Translations under genes and position numbers: made by a program
The notes under the pieces: model-generated
The model's input: the letters and a program-made list of their open reading frames with translations, nothing else
Databases searched by the model: none
What the model was told of the DNA's origin: nothing
Source of the DNA: JAHJDS01 sp964569795
GTDB lineage: Bacteria; Desulfobacterota; Desulfarculia; Desulfarculales; JAHJDS01
Direction of reading: 5' to 3'
Length of the DNA stretch: 64,000 nt
Assembly (NCBI GenBank): GCA_964569795.1
Contig: CAZMVB010000004.1
Span: 62,001 to 126,000, forward strand
Shown here: one piece after another, positions 34,904-41,421 of the stretch
Numbering within the stretch: position 1 is the first letter of the stretch
Layout: every line of letters begins with the position of its first letter

Positions 34904-35116
34904 ATGTCAGACCGCGTTATCATCTACGGCAAGGCCACTTGACCTCATACCCAGAAGGCCCGGGAGGCCTTTCAGGGTGCCGAGTTCGTGGACGTCAAGG
35001 TCAGGACCGATCGGCTGAACGAGATGCTCGGCTTTTCGGGCGGGAAAAGAGAGGTCCCGGTCATCGTCCAGGGCGACCAGGTCACCATCGGCTACGGCGG
35101 CACCTGAGGCGTCTGA
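34904..35116 (+). CDS. UXX-star-type glutaredoxin-like selenoprotein with two selenocysteines
   Basis: A 70-residue thioredoxin-fold protein with two in-frame TGA codons. Sec13 (34940-34942) follows IIYGKAT and precedes PHTQKAREAF, the place of the redox cysteine in glutaredoxins. Sec68 (35105-35107) gives the C-terminus GYGGT-U-G-V-stop, exactly the selenocysteine-two-residues-stop ending that names the UXX-star family. VPVIVQGDQVTIGYGG is the usual cis-proline strand. A hairpin suitable as a bacterial SECIS follows each TGA. ATG at 34904 has AGGAGG upstream. Standard gene finders break it at codon 13. The function is unknown beyond presumed thiol/selenol redox chemistry. The alternative, a pseudogene with two stops, is unlikely given preserved reading frame and hairpins. 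Confidence 0.88.
34949..34978 (+). promoter_or_regulatory. predicted bacterial SECIS element for Sec13
   Basis: Starting 6 bases after the first UGA, ACCC pairs with GGGT. After an AG/TCA internal loop, AAGGCC pairs with GGCCTT around the apical loop CGGGA. The loop contains guanines and lies about 18 bases from the UGA, within the range seen for SelB-binding hairpins. It is inside the coding sequence, as bacterial SECIS elements are. Confidence 0.7.
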
Positions 35117-35117
35117 T

Positions 35118-35143
35118 TGCCGGCCGGAGGCCGGCAGGTTTTT
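35118..35143 (+). terminator. hairpin that may act as second SECIS and as terminator
   Basis: TGCCGGCC and GGCCGGCA form a perfect 8-bp stem with a GGA loop, followed by GG and five T residues. It begins 10 bases after the UGA of Sec68 and one base after the true stop. The G-containing loop at the right distance suits a SECIS, while the stem plus T-run suits rho-independent termination. Either or both roles are inferred. Confidence 0.6.
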
Positions 35144-35160
35144 CGTACGGTTCGTAAGGC

Positions 35161-36276
35161 TCAGTCCCCGGAAATGAGGTCCCGCTTGGCCGGGGGCCAG
35201 GCCGCGCAGACCAGCGGCCGCCCCGCGCTCGACTTCTTGAAGCACAACCGGCAGGTGGGCTCGCAGGGGACGATCTCGTCGGCCCGGCCCTCTTTGGCCT
35301 TGATCGGCCACTGGGGGTCGGCCAGAAGCACCCGGGCCAGACCGATCAGATCGGCCCGGCCCTGGGCGATGATCTCCTCGGCCAGGGCCGGGTCCTGGAT
35401 GCGGCCGGCGGTGATCACCGGCACGTCCACCGCCCCCTTGACCGCCGCGGCCAGATCGGTCATGTAGCCCGGCCGCCTGTCCTGTTCCAGCCGCTCGGGC
35501 AGGTAAAAGGACTCATAGGTCCCGCCCATGACCGACAGGTAGGCCAGGCCGGCCCCGGCCAGCCGGGGGGCGGCCGCCACGGCCTCCTCCAGCTGGAACC
35601 CGTCGGGCAGCCACTCGTCGGCCAGAAAGCGGTAGCCGACGGGGTAATCAGGGCCGACCGCCTCCCGGGCCGCGGCGATCACCTCCAGCGGGAAGCGGAG
35701 GCGGTGCTGAAGATCGCCACCGTATTCGTCGGTCCGGCGGTTGGTCCGGGGCGACAGGAACTCGGCCAGCAAATAGCCCGTGCCGCCGTGCAGCTCGACC
35801 AGATCGAACCCGGCCCGGCGGACCCGGGCCGCGGCCGCGGCGTATCTTTCGGCCACCCCGGCCAGTTCTCCGGCCTCCAGGGCCCGGGGCGGCGGATTGT
35901 CCCCGACGGCCACCGGCGAGGGGGCCACGGCCCCCTGGACCCGGGCGTAACGGCCGGCGTGGTTGAGCTGGAGGCCGGCCAGGGCGCCCCCCTGCTTGAT
36001 GGTCTCGGCCAGGCGGGACAGGCCGTCCAGGAAGCGGTCGTCGTCGGCCCGAATCGAGTTCGGCCCGCCCTGTCCCTGGAGGTCCACCACGGCGTTTTCG
36101 ACCATGATCATCGCCGCCTCCGAGGCGCCCATCTCCTGGTAGTGGGCCAGGCACCGCGGCCCGACCCGGCCGTCCGGCTCGGCGTAGGCCACGTACAGCG
36201 GGGCCATGGTGATCCGGTTGGCCAGCTCCAGGCCATCCACCGAAAGCGGCGAAAACAGATGCGGATAGGCGGTCAT
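35161..36276 (-). CDS. old-yellow-enzyme family oxidoreductase, TIM-barrel only, with Fe-S type cysteines
   Basis: A 371-residue FMN enzyme. FMN and active-site segments are NRITMAPL near residue 19, LQLNHAGRYA near 105, FDLVELHGGTGYLLAEFLSP near 165 and NRRTDEYGGDLQHRLRFPLEV near 185. The C-terminus ends with cysteines spaced C-x3-C-x2-C-x11-C (CEPTCRLC then VC), which resembles the [4Fe-4S] motif of the 2,4-dienoyl-CoA reductase class. The FAD/NAD domain of that class is missing, so it must receive electrons from another protein. ATG at 36276 has AGGAGG at 5 bases. It is divergent from a MarR gene that may control it. Confidence 0.87.
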   Translation of the reverse strand: MTAYPHLFSPLSVDGLELANRITMAPLYVAYAEPDGRVGPRCLAHYQEMGASEAAMIMVENAVVDLQGQGGPNSIRADDDRFLDGLSRLAETIKQGGALAGLQLNHAGRYARVQGAVAPSPVAVGDNPPPRALEAGELAGVAERYAAAAARVRRAGFDLVELHGGTGYLLAEFLSPRTNRRTDEYGGDLQHRLRFPLEVIAAAREAVGPDYPVGYRFLADEWLPDGFQLEEAVAAAPRLAGAGLAYLSVMGGTYESFYLPERLEQDRRPGYMTDLAAAVKGAVDVPVITAGRIQDPALAEEIIAQGRADLIGLARVLLADPQWPIKAKEGRADEIVPCEPTCRLCFKKSSAGRPLVCAAWPPAKRDLISGD

Positions 36277-36456
36277 GACGTCCTCCTGCGGGTGCCCTGG
36301 GACACCGGCGCCCGGCCGCGGACCCGGAGGAAGCTCCCGGGTCCTCGCGGCGACGAGGCGCCGGTCCGGACCTGTTGATATTCCGACCATTTCAATCATG
36401 ACTCCATTGCGGCCCGGTGGCAAGTTTCCCCGGGCGCCCCGGTGCCTGATTCGGAC

Positions 36457-36485
36457 TTGACACGTCCAAATTAGGTGTATATACT
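36457..36485 (+). promoter_or_regulatory. sigma70 promoter of the MarR gene
   Basis: TTGACA (36457-36462), a 17-base spacer and TATACT (36480-36485) are near consensus. A GTG inside it (36475) opens the longest frame, so that start is rejected in favour of ATG at 36550. Confidence 0.75.
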
Positions 36486-36490
36486 CCTAA
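36471..36490. promoter_or_regulatory. 20-bp palindrome over the -10 box, candidate MarR operator
   Basis: TTAGGTGTATATACTCCTAA is palindromic apart from one central-arm mismatch. It covers the -10 box of the MarR promoter, so binding would block RNA polymerase. MarR proteins usually bind 16-20 bp palindromes and autoregulate. Its place in the divergent region also suits control of the flavoenzyme gene. Confidence 0.6.
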
Positions 36491-36549
36491 CCAGCAGACC
36501 GCGTTCCTCGGGAACGTCGAGGATTGCGGAAGACGTTGGACCCGAAAGC

Positions 36550-37029
36550 ATGGCCCAGAAAAAATCAAAGCCGGACTTGGTGCCCCTGAAGCCGCTCGAA
36601 CCGGCGGCCATGGGGGCGGTCTGCGTCTGCTACAATCTCCGCAAGGCGACGCGGACCGTGTCCCAGCTCTACGACCGGCACCTCAAGCCGCTGGATCTGC
36701 GGATCACCCAGTTGACCCTGCTGAACTCGGTCAAGTACGGCCAGCCGGTGACCGTGGGCCGGCTGGCCCGCTACGCGGTCATGGACCGGACCACGGTCAC
36801 CCGCAACCTGGTTCCGCTCGAACGCCGGGGCCTGATCAAGATCGAGCCGGGCGAGGATCGCCGGGAGCGGCTGGTCTCCCTGACCAGGGCCGGCGAACGG
36901 ATCCTGGTCCAGGCCTATCCTCTGTGGCGGCAGGCCCAGGAGGAACTGGTCGGCCGCCTGGGCCGCGAGCGCTGGGACCAGGTCCGGGGCGGCCTGTCCG
37001 AGCTGGTGTCCCTTTGCCTGGGGCGATAA
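36550..37029 (+). CDS. MarR-family transcriptional regulator
   Basis: A 159-residue winged-helix regulator. The HTH and wing are clear: LDLRITQLTLLNSVKYGQPVTVGRLARYA, MDRTTVTRNLVPLERRGLIKIEPGEDRRERLVSLTRAGERIL. The wing carries the usual arginine-rich turn. Two cysteines (AVCVCYNL near residue 22) precede the first helix and could sense redox or metal, as in some MarR relatives; this is speculative. The divergent flavoenzyme and the overlapping palindrome suggest local auto-control. Confidence 0.9.
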   Translation: MAQKKSKPDLVPLKPLEPAAMGAVCVCYNLRKATRTVSQLYDRHLKPLDLRITQLTLLNSVKYGQPVTVGRLARYAVMDRTTVTRNLVPLERRGLIKIEPGEDRRERLVSLTRAGERILVQAYPLWRQAQEELVGRLGRERWDQVRGGLSELVSLCLGR

Positions 37030-37046
37030 TTTTTTTGAGGTATTAT

Positions 37047-37071
37047 GTGCATATACACAGTGCATATGCAC
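37047..37071. repeat. 25-bp palindromic repeat, copy 1
   Basis: GTGCATAT and ATATGCAC form the arms of a palindrome whose middle is ACACAGTGC. A near-identical copy lies 324 bases downstream (37371-37395, two differences). Both are preceded by a TTTTTTTG run. Copy 1 precedes the ORF at 37170 by about 100 bases. Confidence 0.8.
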
Positions 37072-37169
37072 CGGAATGACGGGCCGCGGGCCGACCCGGG
37101 CGGGCGGTTATTGGCCGCCCGGTCACGACCGGCCGCCGGCCCGAGTCTAAAGAGACAGGAGGGCGAGAC

Positions 37170-37370
37170 ATGAGACCGACGGTCGATGCGCGCCTGAAAG
37201 TCAGGGGCCGCTACCTCCGGGGACGGCCTGGGGACCTCTGGTTCGCCCACCGGGGGCTGCGGGCCGAGTTGAGTTGGATCCGCCTTGATTCGAGGGACAG
37301 CCTGACGGGCCGCTCCCCGGGGCGCGCGGCGGCGGGGCACGGTTTCCGGAGGTTTTTTTGCTCGAAATAA
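37170..37370 (+). CDS. possible small basic protein (66 aa)
   Basis: A 66-residue arginine-rich ORF with no recognised motif (ending FRRFFCSK). The case for it is its AGGAGGGCGAGAC ribosome site before ATG, a palindromic site 100 bases upstream, and a T-run near its end. Arginine-rich translations arise easily in any frame of such GC-rich DNA, so it may be spurious. Confidence 0.35.
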   Translation: MRPTVDARLKVRGRYLRGRPGDLWFAHRGLRAELSWIRLDSRDSLTGRSPGRAAAGHGFRRFFCSK

Positions 37371-37395
37371 GTGCATATACACGGTGGATATGCAC
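37371..37395. repeat. 25-bp palindromic repeat, copy 2
   Basis: The second copy differs from copy 1 at two central positions (ACACGGTGG in the middle) and keeps both 8-bp arms. It follows a TTTTTTTG run and precedes the ORF at 37477 by about 80 bases. Candidate operator or regulatory RNA element. Confidence 0.8.
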
Positions 37396-37476
37396 TTAAA
37401 CGGCGGACTCCATGATCTGGCGACCGCCGCCCCGGCTCGAGGGCCGGTAAACTCATTCATCAACGGGAGGGAACAA

Positions 37477-37740
37477 ATGTCTGACCAATGTTTAATCGAC
37501 GCCCGACTGGCGATCCTGGCCCGCTACCGCGAGGCCGGGAAGGGGGAGCGGTTCTACCTGTGGTTCTCGTATCCCGGGGAGCGGGACGGCTTCGAGGCCA
37601 TTGACCGGGCCACGGACGGCTACGGGAATCCCCTGCTGGAGCCCGCGCCGGCCCGGGTCCGGCAATGCCGAGCCGAGGCGCGGCGGCGGTGGTGTTCACC
37701 TTGCCTGATGTTCCGGCCGACCGCCCGGGCGCCTCGATGA
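37477..37740 (+). CDS. small protein of unknown function (87 aa)
   Basis: An unrecognised 87-residue protein. Its N-terminal part has a sensible composition (CLIDARLAILARYREAGK, then FYLWFSYPGERDGFEAIDR), more protein-like than the neighbouring ORF. The C-terminus is rich in arginine, with two cysteines. ATG at 37477 has GGGAGGG upstream. It is preceded by palindrome copy 2. No domain can be assigned. Confidence 0.5.
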   Translation: MSDQCLIDARLAILARYREAGKGERFYLWFSYPGERDGFEAIDRATDGYGNPLLEPAPARVRQCRAEARRRWCSPCLMFRPTARAPR

Positions 37741-37865
37741 GCCGTGGGCGGTCTCTTGCGCGCCCCGGGGTGGGGGCCTATCGCCCCCCTCCCCACCCGG
37801 GCGGGCCCGCCCTTTGACCGGGCGGGTCGGCCCGAACCGATCCTTCCCTGACGAGACTTCCCTGA

Positions 37866-39092
37866 TCAGAAACTGAACGAGATCCGGACGCCCATCAGCC
37901 AGGCGCTGCCCAGGTCGGCGGTGGTGCTGGGGTTGTTGGGGCCGCCCACGTCCTGGGTGGGGTCCCAGCCGAAAAAGTAGTAGCCGATCTCGGGGGCGAT
38001 GGTCAGGTGGCGGTTGACCTGGTAGGGGGCGGCGAACACGACGGCGTAGCGGTTGTTCTGGCCGTGCCGCCAGGTGCCGTTGGCGTCGGACGAGCCGTTG
38101 ACCGTCATCTCCCAGCCGCCGCTGAGCCAGAGGGTCACCGGGCCGATCTGGTAGAAGAACCCGAGGCAGGCGCCGTACAGTTCGGTCGGGGCGACCTTCA
38201 GGCGGTTGTTGCCGTCGTTGCCGCCGCCCCACCACAGGCCGCCCTTGTAGGTGTTGAACATCGAGGGCACGATCACGTTCCGGCCGTAGCTGACCTCGCC
38301 GGTGAAGCCGAAGTTGCCGTACTGGAACCGGAAGGGAAAGGCCAGGGCAAAGGTCAGGCTCCGGTCGTCCTGGAGGTTGATGCCCTCCATGTGGTTCCAG
38401 TTGGTCAGATAGACCATGAAGCCGGGCCCGACCGAGAAGTATTTGTGCCGGTACTCGAAGGCCACGTCCAGGCGGGGATAGAGGTTGTTCATGACAAAGC
38501 CGCCCTGGGCGCCGCCCCAGGCGGGCAGGTTGGCCGTGTTCTGTCCGCCCTGTCCCAAGGAGACCATGACCGACCAGGTGGGGCGGTTGTAGTACAGGGC
38601 GATCTGGACGAACCGGCCCGAGTAGAGCTTGCCGTACTCGAAGAAGCCGCCCGAGCCCGAGGGCATCTGCTGGAAACCCAGGGCCCCGTAAGGGGCGTAC
38701 TTGGCCGCGGCGAACATGGTGTCCTTGTGGCCCACGTCCAGGCGGAAGTTGCCGAAGGAGTACCAGCCGTACATGTAGGTCAAAGTGACGGCCGCGGCGC
38801 CGTGGGCCGGGCCGGCGGTGAAGTTGATCTGGATGTGGACGCCGGTCCGCCGGTCCTCGGAGTACAGCAGGAACTGCATCGACCCGTCCGAGACCTGGGC
38901 GGTGAACGCGGTCCGGTCTGGATTGCGGATATCGCGGGCGCCGACCCCTCCGTTGTAGGAGGACCCGCTCATGAGCGCGTAGAACAGGTCGGTCGAGACC
39001 CGGCCTCCGATCCGGGTCTGATAGGCCTGGGCCGGAAGGGTGACGGCGGCGGTCAAGAAGGCCAGCAGGAGTGCCCCGATGAGGCGCTTCAT
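37866..39092 (-). CDS. outer-membrane beta-barrel (porin-like) protein
   Basis: A 408-residue exported protein. It begins with a Sec signal peptide (MKRLIGALLLAFLTAAV, cleavage after AQA). It then shows alternating aromatic/hydrophobic strands such as YYNRPTWSVMVSLGQ and GPGFMVYLTNWN, and ends in phenylalanine (GVRISFSF), the barrel-assembly signal of Gram-negative outer-membrane proteins. The size fits a 16-strand barrel. The transported solute is unknown. It stands alone, without neighbours on its strand nearby; inverted GC repeats at 37757-37835 lie after the stop. A TTGACT box occurs about 120 bases upstream, but no clear -10. Confidence 0.82.
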   Translation of the reverse strand: MKRLIGALLLAFLTAAVTLPAQAYQTRIGGRVSTDLFYALMSGSSYNGGVGARDIRNPDRTAFTAQVSDGSMQFLLYSEDRRTGVHIQINFTAGPAHGAAAVTLTYMYGWYSFGNFRLDVGHKDTMFAAAKYAPYGALGFQQMPSGSGGFFEYGKLYSGRFVQIALYYNRPTWSVMVSLGQGGQNTANLPAWGGAQGGFVMNNLYPRLDVAFEYRHKYFSVGPGFMVYLTNWNHMEGINLQDDRSLTFALAFPFRFQYGNFGFTGEVSYGRNVIVPSMFNTYKGGLWWGGGNDGNNRLKVAPTELYGACLGFFYQIGPVTLWLSGGWEMTVNGSSDANGTWRHGQNNRYAVVFAAPYQVNRHLTIAPEIGYYFFGWDPTQDVGGPNNPSTTADLGSAWLMGVRISFSF

Positions 39093-39418
39093 CTCGATTC
39101 TCCCCCCGAAATCAATCGCCGGTCAGCGGCGCGCCCGGCGCCGCCGGACCCGCATATCCCAACATCCCTCACTAATTCAAAAAATTCCCATCAACGGGCC
39201 GCCAAGTCAAGGGAAAAACAGTCTTCGGTGGCATTATCCCAACCATGAAACGAAGCTCTGTCCGGACGCCTGTCGGTCGAAGAAATCATCCACTTCGAAA
39301 ATATCCAGAACCTTTTTAACCTAAGCAACGGAGGTTGCAGCTCGCTTGTCGGACCTGATTATTGACCTACGGGCAACTAGATGCGGCCGCTCAAAGTGGA
39401 GTTGTAAGAATTGGTGAA
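39093..39418. other. intergenic region, transition to AT-rich DNA
   Basis: The 326 bases between the porin start and the end of the HNH-like gene hold no supported gene. Composition changes from GC-rich to AT-rich around 39160-39300, marking the left edge of a probable foreign insertion. Confidence 0.55.
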
Positions 39419-40207
39419 CTAATTAACATAAACAGAACTTTCATCTAAATCACCAATAACTTGGTCAGGGCTTCTATTATCTAGTGGATAGGCCGTTTCA
39501 GCCCAAAGGCATGGAAGTTGAAGTGTCTTGTTACATCTTTCATTATAACTATGTGAAAACCAACTGGTGACGTTTAATCCAATTGGATCTGGCTGATCCA
39601 TAAATGTTAATATCCAGCCTATTGGCCACCACGATAATTCAGAAACGACGGATGTCTGTTTGTGCTTTCCTCCAGTTACCTCTGAGATAACTCCTGTGAT
39701 TCCGCTCATTCTCGCACCTTTGGTGGCCCTGATGTATAGAAACAACTTGAGAGGATAAGGATTGAAGTAAGCATTACGATCTAGGATCAATTTTCTTATA
39801 GAACTGTGTGTTTTGGTGAAGCTTGGACCACAGATTGAACAAAAATAGGCCAAGGCTTGTTTAGCTATTCGTAATGGGTATACTGAATTTAATGTTATAT
39901 CAACTTGTTGGTCTGCCAGTCTTTCCGTCGCATAGTAACAAATTTCATATATGAATTTTACATAATCATCACCGTACCAGCTACCAGTATTGTTGTTGCA
40001 ACTGCCGCATAGCGTATATTCATAATGACCAGCCTGTTTGTCAGTTTGTTTCCATCTAATTTTTGATTCAGATCTATATTTATCAATCGTATCCATTAAT
40101 ATCTGGCGGTCATTAAAGGCCCTCTTTTGAGGTATATGTTCTTTGGTTAGTCTGGTACGGGTGCCACAGATGGCACATTCTCCTACAATCTCCCTACTTC
40201 GAGACAA
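39419..40207 (-). CDS. AT-rich HNH-type zinc-motif protein (putative endonuclease)
   Basis: A 262-residue protein. The N-terminus has two zinc-type cysteine pairs, C11-x2-C14 (CAICG) and C67-x2-C70 (LCGSCNNNTG). With TKEHIPQKRAF (H24) between them this matches the layout of HNH endonucleases that start with a treble-clef zinc site. The rest (LRIAKQALAYFCSICG and several tryptophan-rich strands) is unfamiliar. TTG at 40207 is the only reasonable start, with AAGGGAT upstream. Base composition is far more AT-rich than flanking genes, so it was probably acquired. It sits 26 bases after ahbC. Function could be a stand-alone nuclease of a defence or mobile element. Confidence 0.65.
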   Translation of the reverse strand: MSRSREIVGECAICGTRTRLTKEHIPQKRAFNDRQILMDTIDKYRSESKIRWKQTDKQAGHYEYTLCGSCNNNTGSWYGDDYVKFIYEICYYATERLADQQVDITLNSVYPLRIAKQALAYFCSICGPSFTKTHSSIRKLILDRNAYFNPYPLKLFLYIRATKGARMSGITGVISEVTGGKHKQTSVVSELSWWPIGWILTFMDQPDPIGLNVTSWFSHSYNERCNKTLQLPCLWAETAYPLDNRSPDQVIGDLDESSVYVN

Positions 40208-40233
40208 AAAGAGTATCCCTTAAGTGATTTTCA

Positions 40234-41412
40234 TTATTTATTTATTTCCTCGTTCGTCAGATAGCAGGCCGGGTCCGGGCCCCAGAGATCGCCCACAGCC
40301 TCGGCCCTGACCCGGAAATTGCCGCCGCACACGTCCAGCCACCGGCATTTCTCACACCGCCCGTGCAGATGGGGCCGCTTGTCCTTGAGCTTCATCATCA
40401 ATTCATCCGACGTGTCCGTCCAGATCTCGGAAAACGGCCGCTCCCGGACATTGCCGAAAGAGTGGTGCCGCCAGAACTGGTCGGCGTGGACCGCGCCGTC
40501 CCAGCTGATGCAGCCGATCCCCCGGCCCGAGGAGTTGCCCTCGTTCATCTGCAGCAGTTCCAGGACCTCGGCCGCCCGGGCCGGGTCTTCCCTGAGCAGG
40601 CGGAGATAGATGTACGGCCCGTCGGCGTGGTTGTCCACGGTCAGGACCTCGGGCCTGAAACCCCGGTCGAACATCTCCCGGGTCCGGTCCAGGATCAGAT
40701 CGACCGCGGCCCGGGTCTCCTCGGGCGACAGGTCCTGGTCGATCAGGTCCGTGCCCCGGCCGGCATAGACCAGGTGATAGAAACAGATCCGCGGAATCTT
40801 CCGTTCTTCGAGCAGATCGAACACCCCGGGGATCTCCGCGGCGTTGTGCTTGAAGATGGTGAATCTGAGGCCGACCTTGAGCCCGGCCGCCTGGCAGTTG
40901 TCCACCGCCGCCAGGGCCCGGCGAAACGAGCCGGGCACCCGGCGGAACCTGTCGTGGGCCTCTTCCAGCCCGTCCAGGGAGATGCCCACGTAACTCAGGC
41001 CCAGGCCCTTGAGGCGGTCGGCCACGTCCCGGGTGATGAGCGTCCCGTTGGTCGAGAACACGGCCCGCATCCCCTTCTCAATGGCGTGGGCCGCCAGGTC
41101 GAAGACGTCGGGCCTGACCAGGGGCTCGCCCCCGGAAAAGAGGATGACCGGCGCGCCGAAGTCGGCCAGGTTGTCGATCATCCCACGGGCCTCGTCGGTG
41201 GTCAATTCGCCCGGGGCCACGCCGCCGTCGGCGTGGGCGTAGCAGTGGATGCATTTCAGATTGCAGGCCCGGGTGGCGTTGAAGACCACGACCGGTTTCT
41301 TGTCGGCCGAGAACTGGAGGAGGTGCGACGGCAGGCGGCCCGAGTGACGCCCGTAGCGCAGGGCGTCACTGGGCTCGACCGTTCCGCAGTAGAGCTTGGA
41401 GACGCCGATCAT
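40234..41412 (-). CDS. ahbC: radical SAM 12,18-didecarboxysiroheme deacetylase (AhbC)
   Basis: This 392-residue radical SAM enzyme would convert didecarboxysiroheme to iron-coproporphyrin III in the siroheme-dependent haem pathway of sulfate reducers and archaea. The start MIGVSKLYCGTVEPSDALRYG and then LPSHLLQFSADKKPVVVFN are characteristic of AhbC. The radical SAM cluster is C50-x3-C54-x2-C57 (CNLKCIHC), with FSGGEPL for SAM binding. A C-terminal SPASM-type region has GCISWDG, CEKCRWLDVCGG and PACYL cysteines for an auxiliary cluster. The related NirJ of haem d1 synthesis is an alternative; ahbD and ahbA/B are not in the window. Siroheme would come from the precorrin-2 dehydrogenase at 25388. 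Confidence 0.82.
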   Translation of the reverse strand: MIGVSKLYCGTVEPSDALRYGRHSGRLPSHLLQFSADKKPVVVFNATRACNLKCIHCYAHADGGVAPGELTTDEARGMIDNLADFGAPVILFSGGEPLVRPDVFDLAAHAIEKGMRAVFSTNGTLITRDVADRLKGLGLSYVGISLDGLEEAHDRFRRVPGSFRRALAAVDNCQAAGLKVGLRFTIFKHNAAEIPGVFDLLEERKIPRICFYHLVYAGRGTDLIDQDLSPEETRAAVDLILDRTREMFDRGFRPEVLTVDNHADGPYIYLRLLREDPARAAEVLELLQMNEGNSSGRGIGCISWDGAVHADQFWRHHSFGNVRERPFSEIWTDTSDELMMKLKDKRPHLHGRCEKCRWLDVCGGNFRVRAEAVGDLWGPDPACYLTNEEINK

Positions 41413-41421
41413 GGACGGCGG

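Noticed and set aside
34904..35116. Treating the in-frame TGA codons as pseudogene stops
   Set aside because: Both TGAs fall at the exact Sec positions of a known selenoprotein pattern and each is followed by a suitable hairpin.
37047..37395. CRISPR array
   Set aside because: Only two palindromic repeats 324 bases apart, no regular spacers and no cas genes.
36915..37463. 182-residue minus-strand ORF through the palindromes
   Set aside because: It overlaps the MarR 3' end and its translation repeats palindrome-derived sequence; no ribosome site or domain.
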